A stretch of 64,000 nt of DNA from Congeria kusceri (GCA_027627225.1 CM051033.1:14088058-14152057), one strand, 5' to 3'. Shown: positions 34,470 through 45,348, counted from the first letter of the stretch. A program made the numbers and translations. Notes: generated by a model from the letters alone, not told the origin.

Positions 34470-34610
34470 GCATAAACACATGCAATTGCCATCAGGAGGT
34501 CGTGAGTTCAATTCCTACATGGGGAGCGTTCAATGATCTATCTCAAAAAGACACCAAGTAAGAGTTCTTCCCCGAAAATTGATTAATAAAATTCTCAATA
34601 CACCTCAAGG
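34470..34610 (+). mobile_element. Diverged SINE related to the one at position 8-436
   Basis: A B-box-like GAGTTCAATTCC (34504-34515) is preceded by AGGAGGTCGT and followed by TCTCAAAAAGACACCAAGTA and GTTCTTCCCC. Both segments align with the body of the first SINE (TCTCAAAACACCAAATA, GTTCTTCCCAGG). The boundaries are approximate and no target duplication was found. Confidence 0.5.
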
Positions 34611-35184
34611 CTTTTAACATAGTCAGCTAGCATAGACCCACTTAAATACATGTATGAACTGGAAGGTTAAACAATGTATACCATAATGTATTCCACAGTT
34701 TCTTCCATGCCTACTTCCATGCCTATTGATAATTACCCAAAGTCATTCATCAAACTGTTAAGTAGGACTTTCTTAATGGAAGCCTGCAGCCCCCCCCCCC
34801 ACCCCCCACCCATGTCTTTGACGCAGAAATAATGTACAGAGCTTACCAGGCAGTTTGCATCCATTAGCCTTCAAGCCAGCACTATTGCAAACAGAATGAA
34901 ATGCGACGTACAAAATGCCACAAGCGCTGCAGTGGGGTCACTCCAATCATACAGCCATGGATGCTTCTAAAATTGAGCCAATTACATTGGGGTTCTGATA
35001 AAGGTGGCGTGTTAAAATTAATGTAATTATAAAGCACAACCAACACTGGGATGCAATTCTGCTGCTGTCTTATTAGCACAACAACTCCATGAGTCGGATG
35101 TGTCACCTGACGGGGCATAACTCAAGTACGATTAGAGCAATTATGCCGAAAACCGAACTTAACCTAATCCTTTAATTCCTCACT
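34611..35184. other. No gene seen; contains a C-rich tract
   Basis: 34788-34812 is a run of C with two A (CCCCCCCCCCC ACCCCCC ACCC), a G-quadruplex candidate on the minus strand. The rest is unremarkable. Confidence 0.5.
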
Positions 35185-35275
35185 AACACTTCCCCAAAGT
35201 TTCATAACGTTTGCACAAACATTTCTCAAGTTACTGTCTGCACAAACTTAAGGGGACGCCGCTGCCACCGCCAAA
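35185..35275. repeat. Dispersed repeat fragment shared with 47043-47140
   Basis: CTAACACTTCCC, TTTCATAA, CTCAAGTTA and TGTCTGCACAAACT occur in the same order and spacing in both places, followed by AAGGGGACGCC here and AAGGAGACACC there. It is one dispersed family with unknown full length. Confidence 0.6.
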
Positions 35276-35584
35276 ACTAACCCTTATAATTTATGTCGCC
35301 TTTTCAGGTGCAGAAGTACTTCTGTGAGTGCAGAAATACTTCTGGGGAGGACACTACCCTCAAAGGGTTACCAAAACGCTGTAGTTTTCAAACCGACCCA
35401 GTGATTGTACAAGTAACTGTGTGTATTTCTAAGTTTATGAGGTCCTGCCCTGTGCTGAAGCTGCATTATGTGTGGACGAGAGCTGTGTCCCAGCACCCCT
35501 ACCTTATTTAATTTTAGAGATGCATCGGGAGTTGGGACATTATTTAATCATAGATGCAATTTCCATATATTTCTTTTACTGAAA
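35276..35584. other. Short region with a 14-bp perfect palindrome
   Basis: CAGAAGTACTTCTG (35311-35324) is a perfect palindrome followed by a near copy, CAGAAATACTTCTG. Frames of 72-79 codons here have no recognisable content. Confidence 0.4.
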
Positions 35585-35586
35585 TA

Positions 35587-37533
35587 CACTGCAGATCCGC
35601 TATATCGCGATCCGTTATATCGTGATGTCCAGTATATCGCGAATCGGCCGTGGATCCCGATTTTTTTTCATGTACTTCAATATTTTCCTATTTCCAAATG
35701 CTCATAAATAAATCCAGTTTGATCTGGATTTTCGTGCCTTCACGGCGTCTCTTTTAATCACACTATTGTAGTGCGACAAACAATACGCTGACTCGCTCAA
35801 CATCAAAGTGTAACAGTTTGAAGTCATCAGCTTACAGCGCGCGTGCCAACCATGACAACGTCCTTTCACTGCTGTCGCTCTATTTAGCACCCGAATTCCA
35901 CGCCTTCCACGTATACAGTAACTGTACGTCATAAATCAATACTGAGCTATCTGAATGACAATAACGTAATCGATACGGCTTATCTGTTTCTTTCTGTTTC
36001 AGGAGAAATGCTAACCGCACATCGTTCGCCATATATGCCTAATTACCATAATTTCGTGGGTTACCATAATTTCGTGGCCGTTTAAAACTAATAGAAATTT
36101 TGCTCGTGCATCCGAAAACATTCTCCAAATTACTAGAACTGTTAATTTTTGCAGTCTCTGAGAAGGAAATCATATTAAATGTCAACCAGTAAGTGACTTG
36201 GTCATTTAAATCACCAATTTATGACATTAAATACACAAATTATTCTCTACCCAACAACAACTTTGGAATTAAATTCATGAAATTTTGTTCTATAAAAATC
36301 GTATATTTAGAACAGTTTTCCAAGGATAATTGCACATGTATGATTATCTCCCTTGTGTTTATTTCTCACTGGAATTTTGCTATTTTCGGTAAAAAAAAAA
36401 TACATAAACAATCCCACTTCCCTAAATTTGACTGACATTTTCAAAATTTTAACTTTAAGTTAGCCTTCCTACCCATGAATTGCTGCGTGCAATTTTATCA
36501 TTTATTTAATACTTCAGAACAATAACAAACACAATAGAATACTGATAGATTCATGAAGATTAAAGTTAAACCACAACATAATTGAACAAGTGTGTAGATT
36601 TCGTCAGGCCTATATTGTTACCTGTTAAAAATATGATAAGGAGTGTGTATTTATAATGATAAAATTTGCAAAAACACTAGTTTTCACAAAGACTTTCGTT
36701 TGTTGATCAGCACAGGGTCCAGCACAAACAAAGTGAAACTAAATTGATGCTGTAAACACTCTTTCACAACCAAAGTAGGCCAGCCAATTAGAACCCACGA
36801 AATTATGAGAAGCTTCCAAACGATACAGATCAGTAGGGTCAGGTACAATAACCTAACATATACATCAAATAGCAACAAAAATCGGTCTTTTAATTACTAT
36901 GTTTGCAAAGAGGACATTGCAAATTGTGTTTTATCCAACTCAGTGGTGAGATAACAGAATGTATTGAACGCGCATGCGCCATGAAATTAGGGTGACATTA
37001 CATATACACCTAATTTTGTTGCTGTGTGTTACAAAACTTTTATACAAAAGTAAAGATCTCAATGTTCTCTGCACTACAAAGTGTTTATATGGCGATCAAT
37101 ACACCCACGCTTTCCATGCGGATGACGTGACGTTGTACATGATTGTCAGCAATTTTTCGCCCACTTTTTCTAACAGAACAAAGAGTTTACACGAAATACA
37201 TGTGTGTTGTAATTATTAATAGAATTTATGTTTACTTCGCGTGAATAGTGAAATTCGGATAGGCGTTTTGGACTTTATATTTATATAAGCGCATTGAAAT
37301 TTATTCAACGAAATTAAAGGAATAATATTATATTTTCATATACAAATGGAATATTTTACATATGGATTTAATACATAATGGATAATAACTACATTGAAAA
37401 GGGTGAGTTATTACTTAATTACATTTATGTTTGAGATCGGGGAAAAACAGGCTAGTGTATACATGTATATCTACTGGCAAGTTATATCGCGATCCGTGGA
37501 CCCCGCGAATCGCGATATAATGGGGTTACAGTG
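35587..37533. mobile_element. TA-flanked Tc1/mariner-type element (pogo/Tigger-like ends), no intact transposase
   Basis: The left end CACTGCAGATCCGCTATATCG and the complement of the right end (CACTGTAACCCCATTATATCG) align, and both continue into CGAT[C/T]CG. TA flanks both ends (35585-35586, 37534-37535). Subterminal repeats TATATCGCGAAT and CGTGGATCCC occur near the left end, with inverted versions (GGACCCCGCGAATCGCG) near the right. Internal frames are at most ~80 codons with no transposase motif seen, so this is a non-autonomous or decayed copy. Superfamily by end sequence and TA target only. Confidence 0.62.
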
Positions 37534-37544
37534 TAACTTTAATT

Positions 37545-37690
37545 TTGGTGTGGTCTTGTGCTGTGGTAGGAAACTGGAGTACCCAGACCACAAACCATGC
37601 TCACAGGCGCCGGGACCCGGAAATGAACCCTGATTGCCTAGGTGAGAAGCGAGCGTGCCAACCCAGGAAATTAGCCAGACAACAAAAAAT
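37545..37690 (-). mobile_element. tRNA-derived SINE remnant with a GGTACTCCAGTTTCC core
   Basis: Read on the minus strand: a tRNA-like head (TTGGCACGCTCGCTTCTCAC, AGGGTTCATTTCC), then GGCGCCTGTGAGCATGG, then a core TCTGGGTACTCCAGTTTCC and ACAGCACAAGACCAC. The core resembles a deeply conserved animal SINE domain (Nin-DC-like, from memory). It starts ~12 bp from the right end of the preceding TIR element. Confidence 0.55.
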
Positions 37691-37774
37691 GAATGTACAT
37701 GTAAGCCCTATTTGTATATTAATTATAGCAAAATGCAAATTTAAGGATGGAAGTAGCTGAAAGGTGGAAGAATC

Positions 37775-38385
37775 ACAGACCTGTACAGTGGTATGGCCTT
37801 CTCACTACAAATGATGGGTTCCATGCCCATATCACAGCAGGTTGTTGGTAAATGGGCTTCTCACTACAAATGATGGGTTCCATGCCCATATCACAGCAGG
37901 TTGTTGGTAAATGGGCTTCTCACTACAAATGATGGGTTCCATGCCCATATCACAGCAGGTTGTTGGTAAATGGGCTTCTCACTACAAATGATGGGTTCCA
38001 TGCCCATATCACAGCAGGTTGTTGGTAAATGGGCTTCTCACTACAAATGATGGGTTCCATGCCCATATCACAGCAGGTTGTTGGTAAATGGGCTTCTCAC
38101 TACAAATGATGGGTTCCATGCCCATATCACAGCAGGTTGTTGGTAAATGGGCTTCTCACTACAAATGATGGGTTCCATGCCCATATCACAGCAGGTTGTT
38201 GGTAAATGGGCTTCTCACTACAAATGATGGGTTCCATGCCCATATCACAGCAGGTTGTTGGTAAATGGGCTTCTCACTACAATGATGGGTTCCATGCCCA
38301 TATCACAGCAGGTTGTTGGTAAATGGGCTTCTCACTACAAATGATGGGTTCCATTCCCATATTACAGCAGGTTGTTGGTAAAGTC
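37775..38385. repeat. 59-bp tandem array, about 10 nearly identical units
   Basis: The unit AATGGGCTTCTCACTACAAA, then TGATGGGTTCCATGCCCATA, then TCACAGCAGGTTGTTGGTA repeats at exactly 59 bp. One unit lacks an A (CTACAATGATG, near 38280) and the last has ATTCCCATATTACAG. Each unit includes the inverted repeat ATGGG-TTCCATG-CCCAT. High identity implies recent expansion. Confidence 0.95.
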
Positions 38386-38520
38386 TAAACTGGACAGACT
38401 GTACATGACTTCCAGATACTCTTGTTTACTACACCTCAAGGATGATTTTGAAAGTCAATGAAACCGTATCAGAACGGAAATGTTGTTTGGCTTTAAATAA
38501 AAATGTAAGACCACTTGTTA

Positions 38521-38750
38521 AAGCCTAGGTCACAAATAGAACGGGCGCTGTCCGATTTTAACGAAAGTAAAGCATGGGAGATTTTTGAAATCCGACAGGC
38601 GCCGCGCAATTTATATAATTTTTTCCTAGCGTGGTCACAAACTCAAGTGGGTGCCACCACCGCCCGAATGCAACTGTTGTCGGGCGGGCACAGTCTGATT
38701 TGCCCAAATTTTTGCAACACAGATACTTCCTTATTTGTGACTGGGGCATA
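38521..38750. mobile_element. Small MITE with GCC..GGTCACA-type ends
   Basis: The left end AAGCCTAGGTCACAAATA and the complement of the right end (ATGCCCCAGTCACAAATA) form inverted repeats bounding ~230 bp. The interior is GC-rich (GGCGCCGCGC, CCACCGCCCG, GTCGGGCGGGC). The end motif resembles that of 33504-34438 though the interiors differ. Overlapping frames on both strands are artefacts of the palindrome. Confidence 0.65.
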
Positions 38751-39114
38751 ATCTTAGTTCTTAAGCTCTTAATTTTTTCTTTAGTTTTTCCCCATCAGCA
38801 ATGAGGAAGCAGCTTTAAAGTCAATTCTAAATCGGTATCAGCGAGTCTGCTGCACTTCACTCCAGCAACATTGATTGGATTACCTAATTAATGTTTCAAA
38901 GGCTAATTAAGTGTTGCAACAGCTGGAACAACAGCATTCTGTGTGTGGAAAGTAGAGCAGGGTGCATTCAGTGGAGATGGTAAATAGATCAGATACTGAA
39001 TATGCACAAGAGCTAAAGGAAAACAAAGATTGTAGTCGCCATGCCATCCTGGAGTCACAATCTGCCATTTGCTTAATTACTCTTATGAAGCCTCGCTAAG
39101 TGGTACCTGATGTG
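38751..39114. other. No feature seen
   Basis: Unremarkable AT-rich spacer. Confidence 0.5.
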
Positions 39115-39119
39115 TCACA

Positions 39120-39345
39120 AAATATGGGGAGTCTTTTTTTGGGCCAATTTTAGAGTCGTTATTGGGTCATTCCCAATGGCAAAAAGTATCTTTTTTTCCC
39201 AAATCCAGTCCCAAAATTTCAAATTGATGGTTTGACTTTCAGATGTTTGGAAATAAGAGGTGTTCAGAGTAGAAAACAAGATTCTGTGTGTTTGATAAAC
39301 ACAGATGCCCCCGGTTGGTGCTGGGTAGCCCATTTCTTAGTCCAA
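39120..39345. mobile_element. Partial TTCCCAATT-family TIR element
   Basis: GGTCATTCCCAATGGC, TTTTTTTCCCAAATCC and CCCAAAATTTC match the left half of elements at 46221-47034 and 50596-50925. No right end is found before the next repeat starts, so it is truncated. Confidence 0.4.
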
Positions 39346-39880
39346 ATTAGGTCAAGGTCAAAGTGAAGTTGGGTGATATGGGTGGATTGGGAACGATCAT
39401 AAGTAAAAACTGTGTAAATATCCAAGTGTTGTAATAAGCGGTGTTGGTGCTAGACGAAACAGTAAAAATCTAGTTAACCAAGAAATGACACTTTTCAATT
39501 ATTATAAGTCCAAATCAGTTCAAGGTCAAAGTCAAAGTAAAGTGGGGTGATATGGGTGGATTGGGGATGGTCATAAGCAACAACTGTGCAAGTATCCAAA
39601 TGTTGTAGCAAACGGTGTTGGTGCTACACGAAATGGTAAAATCAAGTCAACAAAGAAACAGCCCATTTGAATTATTCTAAGTGCAAATTAGGTCAAGGTC
39701 AAAGTAAGGTTGGGTGATATGGTTGGATTGGGAACGGTCATAAGCAACAACTGTGTAAGTATTAAAGTGTTGTAGTAAGCGGTGTTTGTGCTAGACGAAC
39801 CGTAAAATCTACTTAACCGTGTCACAGACGGAAGTATGGACGAACAGGACGATCACTATATGCCACCTGCATCAAGACGC
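39346..39880 (+). mobile_element. Dispersed element with three ~170-bp repeats carrying AGGTCAAGGTCA
   Basis: Three units share AAATTAGGTCAAGGTCAAAG, GTGATATGGGTGGATTGGG, CGGTCATAAGCAACAACTG and GTTGTAGTAAGCGGTGTTGG. They are followed by GACGGAAGTATGGACGAACAG, a typical close of these elements. Two of three units have the composite AGGTCAAGGTCA; the middle one has AGTTCAAGGTCA. The left end is not defined. Confidence 0.55.
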
Positions 39881-40069
39881 TGTTGGCATGAAAAGACTGT
39901 TGAAGTTGTAATAACTGTTTTACTAATTTGTTTTTGTTCAGAACATTCAATTTTATGTAGTTTATCTATAATTATTTAAATGTTATTAATGAAACAATTA
40001 AAAAAATTCCCAGTTTTAGGCGAATTGATGCTAAAATTTGCCATATCATGGGTATAGGTCATATTCCCA

Positions 40070-40375
40070 AAATGGTGAAATGAAGCCCTGGATTCACTCT
40101 TGTGTGTGGTGAAATGAAGCCCTAGATTCACTCTTGTGTGTGGTGAAATGAAGCCCTAGATTCACTCTTGTGTGTGGTGAAATGAAGCCCTAGATTCACT
40201 CTTGTGTGTGGTGAAATGAAGCCCTAGATTCACTCTTGTGTGTGGTGAAATGAAGCCCTGGATTCACTCTTGTGTGTGGTGAAATGAAGCCCTTGATTCA
40301 CTCTTGTGTGTGGTGAAATGAAGCCCTGGATTCACTCTTGTGTGTGGGGAAAGGAAGCCCTGGATTCACTCTGTC
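40070..40375. repeat. 34-bp tandem array, 9 units
   Basis: The unit GTGGTGAAATGAAGCCCTAG plus ATTCACTCTTGTGT repeats every 34 bp. A/G at CTAG/CTGG and one TTGATT variant are the main differences. The final unit is GGGGAAAGGAAGCCC. Confidence 0.94.
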
Positions 40376-40445
40376 AGTGACTGTACAACTGATATTTGTG
40401 CAGAGGACTTTATAATCAACTCCAGGGAAAGATCTAGGATCAGAG

Positions 40446-40970
40446 CGGAAAGCTGGGTCATTGCATTGACATTTTGCAATAACTTTGTTAATCATGGCTA
40501 TTTATTGTTTAAATTGAGGTTTTTAAACAAGGTCTCCTCATTTGCTATTGAATATTTGCAAATATGTATTACAATTCAAACATTTGCAAATATGTATTAC
40601 AATTCAAACATTTGCAAATATGTATTACAATTCAAACATTTGCAAATATGTATTACAATTCAAACATTTGCAAATATGTATTACAATTCAAACATTTGCA
40701 AATATGTATTACAATTCAAACATTTGCAAATATGTATTACAATTCAAACATTTGCAAATATGTATTACAATTCAAACATTTGCAAATATGTATTACAATT
40801 CAAACATTTGCAAATATGTATTACAATTCAAAAGATATTCAACATTCTTTTGTTGGCCAGCCAGAGCGGCAGTAGGGGGGAACCAAAAAGAAGCGCTGTG
40901 TTGCACCCTGCTATTTTGCTCTGGATCTTTCCCTACAACTCTGCGTCCACTCACCTCAAGATTTTGCCAG
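40446..40970. mobile_element. Dispersed element, copy a, containing a 28-bp array
   Basis: Aligns with 43908-44165: GGAAAGCTGGGTCATT / GGAAAGCCGGTCCAGTT, then AGGTTTTTAAACA, AAAGATATTCAACATT, GGCAGTAGGGGG / GGCAGCAGGGGG and CCTGCTATT...GCTCTG. Copy a is longer only because a single internal unit has been amplified to ten. No coding content. Confidence 0.6.
40553..40832. repeat. 28-bp tandem array, 10 units
   Basis: The unit TATGTATTACAATTCAAACA plus TTTGCAAA repeats exactly every 28 bp and is almost invariant. Since 28 is not a multiple of 3, the frames rotate and all three plus frames read through, giving 103-211-codon artefacts. The corresponding place in the sister element (about 44030-44055) holds one unit only. 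Confidence 0.96.
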
Positions 40971-40998
40971 TCTGAGACTGATTGGGTAACAAACCTAG

Positions 40999-41446
40999 AT
41001 GTGTCACAGACACGGATGACCCCACGACACAGAGAAAGAGCGTGTCTCCAACACTAATTTTTGCCTCCACTATATTTTATAGTGGAAAAAAGGACAAAGG
41101 GCCATTATTCTGCCAAAATTGGAAAAAAGGACAAAGGGCCATTATCTGCCAAAATTGGTCACAGCCAAAATTCCTTCCTTTACGATCACCTACACATTAA
41201 GGTTCTTCAGCTGTGAATGTCTGAGTAAAATTCGCCAAACAATTAAAGAGGAGCTGAGTCAGCAAAATTTTGGGACATACAGATTTCATATATATTCTAA
41301 TTTGGAAAAATGACAAAATGCCTCGATGATATTTCTGCTAAAATTGATCACAACCAGAATTCGTTCCACAAAATTTTGGGACGTACCGACGGACGCACGG
41401 ACGGACAAGTGCAATGATTAATGTCTATCACTTTGTGGGGGCATAC
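40999..41446 (+). mobile_element. Helentron-like element, family 3, copy a
   Basis: Starts with the perfect hairpin GTGTC-ACA-GACAC (41001-41013), followed by GGATGACCCC. Ends CACTTTGTGGGGGCATA, so ATGxCCCC is present as an inverted pair. The body has GGGCCATTATTCTGCC, ATTCCTTCCTTTACGATCAC and GTACCGACGGACGCACGGACGG. Copy b is at 55766-56180. Confidence 0.6.
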
Positions 41447-42067
41447 AAACACTGATTTAAATGCCTTAAAGTTGGTCAAACCAGTTTTTCTAAAACAAAT
41501 TAATGGATTATGGTACTGGCAAATGATCTAATGGTAGTAAATTACAGGCTGTAATGGTATTTGGTGCAAGAGCTGCATGAAAGTAATGGAGCTGTCTACT
41601 TATATTACCATTCTCTCATTTCTTCACTATTCACAATTGGTATCCACTTTGCCAACAGCTTCATGATCTAGATTTTACACTGGGAGATTTATTTCCCTCT
41701 TACATATTCTTATTCTCAGATATTTACAGCCTAGTCCACCTGTTCCCTATGTGCACGATCTTTACTAATTGGCGATATCAACTTACTTTTTCTCATTTAA
41801 CTGAGAAATCCTATACTTACACTACTAGCACACAACGATCAAAGAAGCACTTATATATTTTCAAGTGCAATTTCAACCTATCCTCTGACTTAGAAATCCT
41901 ATTCTTACTCTTCTAACACATATATATCAACACGCACATAATTGTGCTCTAGTGCACTATTGCACAGTATATAATTGATACATTCTAGCTATCCTTACAA
42001 CTTCTAATACCATAAATATCAAACAAACACTGTTATTTTCCAGTGCAATTATCATTATATCCCTTAA
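41447..42067. other. No feature seen
   Basis: AT-rich; the 72-codon minus-strand frame at 41957-42175 lies partly in the next element and has no recognised content. Confidence 0.5.
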
Positions 42068-42069
42068 CT

Positions 42070-42428
42070 TTGAACAGCGTTTTTCCTCTTTATAAACTTG
42101 GTACCCTAAAAAGGTACCTTCCCAATCCAATTTACCTACACATTTTCCCAATTTGAAGATTAAACAAATTCCCAAATATCTGGGAAATCGATCTTAAACA
42201 AATTCACTTTATGTATTTTAACTTTCATTTTAACTCCTGAAAACACAAGTACAAGTGAAAGAATCGATGAAAAAGCAGTTTTAGAGTTTATTTAGTGTTT
42301 TCTAATTCTTTTTGGCAGTGTTTGCAGAAACTGACAAAAATCCCAATTTGGTTGAAAATGTGGCTTATTTTCCCAATTTGACTGGTACCAGTACCAATCC
42401 CAAAGTAATGAGGAAAAACGCTGTTCAA
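42070..42428. mobile_element. TIR element with TTTGAACAGCGTTTTTCCTC ends
   Basis: The left and right ends are a nearly perfect inverted repeat (TTTGAACAGCGTTTTTCCTC at the left, its complement at the right). The interior has repeated TTCCCAATTTG and GGTACC motifs. It is related to 46221-47034 and 50596-50925 by these motifs. Confidence 0.7.
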
Positions 42429-43054
42429 ATCCAAATCGTGCACTATATATTCAAGTGTGTATGTACCATCTTACAACAGATATAGGGGCATAAATACAAT
42501 TAATCAAATGAAGTTAATTAACATAATAGTTCTATTTAAAATGGAATAAAAGTTAAGAGCAAACGTTACTTTTAAACGCACAATAAGCTGGTTTTTAAAC
42601 ACCGAGTAGTTCTTGTCTGTACAGACGGAGACTGAAATACATGTACAGACATTGACTTGGCAGTTGGTTTAATTTACGCAACAATAATAAACGATGCAAA
42701 AACTTGACACTAGTACTTGTCGATTTACTCCATACTGAAGTGCTTTCTTAGTCATTTTTAAGTTTTTCTGTTTTTGCTTTCAAGTTTTATGGTAATTTTT
42801 ATCTGCTTTTTTGAAAAATAATTGATATGAAAGATCGTACATGCACACTTTAAAACATAAAAAAACAAACAAGCACGTGCTCATCTCACTGTGCCCAATA
42901 TGGGCTTCATACTTCTGAATGCACCTTGGCAATTCTAAGAAATTAGTCTTGTATTCAAAGATGTTTTAGAAAAGTGTGAGGAACCCATTAAAATAGGAAT
43001 GTTCATGTCTTGCTAAGAAAACCAGTTCTGTCAAAGTAACTTACAATGATACTG
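42429..43054. other. No feature seen
   Basis: AT-rich spacer of about 0.6 kb. Confidence 0.5.
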
Positions 43055-43247
43055 CAAGCACAGGCTAATCAGAGACGACACTTTCCGCCGACAGTGAATT
43101 TATGTTTAGCAGAGACTTCCTAATGAAACAGAAAATAACATAAAGCAAAAAGTGTTGTCCTGTATTAGCCTGTGCGGACTGCACAGGCTAATCCAGGACA
43201 AAACTTTACGCCCTTCCATTAAGCCCGGTTTTCCCACGACACGCCTC
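43055..43247. mobile_element. Palindromic MITE, copy 8, left end missing
   Basis: Begins inside the left inner palindrome (GCACAGGCTAATC), continues through the family spacer and a complete right inner palindrome (TTAGCCTGTGCGGACTGC), and ends CACGACACGCCTC followed by ATTT. The left ~75 bp are absent or unrecognisable. Confidence 0.8.
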
Positions 43248-43251
43248 ATTT

Positions 43252-43907
43252 ACATTTTTCATGTAAAATGAGAGCTTGAACATAGCAATACAATCTTAAG
43301 CAACAACATTAAGCAAACTAATATTCAGACAATATTATGTAATAATTACCAGCAAGAAAGCAAAAATCCTTAATATCACAGTTAATTCATCACTGGACTC
43401 AATCATATAACCTCACATTGAAATCAAAATTTTAATATGCAAAATCCAAAATCTAATGAATAAGAATCACTGATGAGCCTTCCCTAACAGATAAGCCCTG
43501 CCAAACAGCAACTCTTTATCAGAGTCCATCTCCCAATCCAAATCAACAAACATTAGCTACTGTAACAACCGTATTACGCAATCTCACAGAGATAATCTGA
43601 CCTTTTTACAGATTTCTTTTATCTCCCCAAGATCCTACTATCTCACTGAGTGTTTGGAGTTTCACAAAATGAAAACAACATAATTTAAAGGTATGTTAAA
43701 CTTAAGTTGCCTGGCATAGATCAAGTGCACTTATGATAGCCAATCAGTGCAGAAGCAAAATAATTGCTATAATTTCCTTACACATGTGTATTTTTAAATG
43801 ACACAACTTCAAACATGTTCATCACATTTTTTTTCAAGTATTATAGTTTTAATGGTTCCCAATAACAAGGGAAATGTCTAGGACCAAGTGCTGCTAAAAA
43901 GGCGAAG
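43252..43907. other. No feature seen
   Basis: AT-rich; no ORF or repeat of note. Confidence 0.5.
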
Positions 43908-44165
43908 TGTGGAAAGCCGGTCCAGTTAATTGGCATTTTTCAAATAATTTGATAAATCCAGATTTTTAATGAGTCTAATGCTCCAATTTAGGTTTTTAAA
44001 CATAGTTTATTAATTGGTCATTAAACAGCTGCACAAATATATTAAATTTCAAAAGATATTCAACATTTCTGTGTTGACCAGCCCAGAGGGGCAGCAGGGG
44101 GCAGCCAAAAAGGAACAGTGTGCAGGACCCTGCTATTGCGCTCTGAATCTTTTCCTACATATAAT
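43908..44165. mobile_element. Dispersed element, copy b, without array
   Basis: The sister of 40446-40970. The segment GCACAAATATATTAAATTTC before AAAGATATTCAACATT stands where copy a has ten 28-bp units. Confidence 0.58.
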
Positions 44166-45264
44166 ATCTGGATGAGACAAAGCCCTGTCAATGACTTAGT
44201 CAAAACTGCAAGATTAGCAGTACAGGGATCATTAGAGCAATTGGCATGAATTTAGTGTTATGTAACCTGTTCCCACTGCACTCTCCCCACCTGATGCCTG
44301 ACTTTGAAGATTCCAATAATATGCCACATCTGTTAAGAGAACATTAATACCACCACTAATTGGCAGTGACAAACAAGAATGGTGCTGGTATGAAGACACT
44401 TCCCAAAATACTTCAATACAGCAGATATTTAGTGTGTCCTTTGCTGAATAGACAATTACATATGTATATAAATGCTTTGAACGGAAATACCAGCCAACTG
44501 CATACATACACCTGATTTTATCTTTCTTTAAAAATGTTAAAAAGATTAACACAGTTTAAAATGCTGAACGTTCAACTAGCAAATTTAGAACATTTTCAGA
44601 CTTTAAATGTTTAAATACTGGTCACAAAATATTATAATAATGAATTGTTTATTGTCACATTCTTCTTCAGAACATAAGATGACAAGTTATAGTATCAATA
44701 CATTACTTGAATTGTTTGAAAAGGTTTTAATTACAGCCAGTGTCACCATGAAACTCAACAAAGTAATAAAAAGACAAATAAAACTAATCAACCAAACACT
44801 CTTGTTGTGTCAACACTTTCAAGTCATTTACAACATACCTTGTTCAACTTTATCTTCCAACAATTTACGATGACACCCACTGGATGACAATGTTATCCAT
44901 AATCAGGACCTGTAATATCGTTTTGTTATCAGGGTTATCCCACTCAAGATCACATAAGAACCAGGTGACAAAATTGTTATCTTCATTTCAATGATGCTAA
45001 TCAACACAGTCACCATTGAAGAAATTGAGTTCAAGTAACAATGCGATAATTGGATACTAGACAAACAAACATGTCTATTTGAAAATAATGTTTGCATAAA
45101 TCAATGCAAATCAGTTTTAAGTGACTGTGGATGGTTCTCGAAAACAAGGAATTTGGAGAATATGGCAATAAATTTGCTAAATGTAACCCCAAAAAACTAT
45201 AGTGTACAGTCAACTTTTGAAGTAAAATTCTCATGACTTTAAGAAATTTCGCTGCAAGAATTAT
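44166..45264. other. No supported gene
   Basis: Frames of 106 codons (minus, 44232-44552) and 88 codons (plus, 44607-44873) have no recognisable domain, AT-biased composition and no clear splice context. Confidence 0.45.
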
Positions 45265-45348
45265 GTTTGTTTCAGGTTACCCGACCTACCCTAAAAAAAT
45301 GCCCCCACCTACCCTAATTTTTGTGGGCATGTAACCGGAAACAAACTC
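45265..45348. mobile_element. Very short foldback MITE with TGTTTC.GGTTAC ends
   Basis: TTTGTTTCAGGTTACC at the left and the complement of GTAACCGGAAACAAAC at the right bound ~80 bp. The ends resemble the TGTGTTTCGGGCAAC family (29900-30122, 47452-47677). Confidence 0.55.

Noticed and set aside
35702..35932. 76-codon minus-strand frame as a transposase remnant of the TA-flanked element
   Set aside because: No recognisable DDE or helix-turn-helix pattern; the length is within chance expectation.
40340..41057. Frames of 103-211 codons
   Set aside because: Produced by the 28-bp array, whose period rotates through all three frames without a stop.
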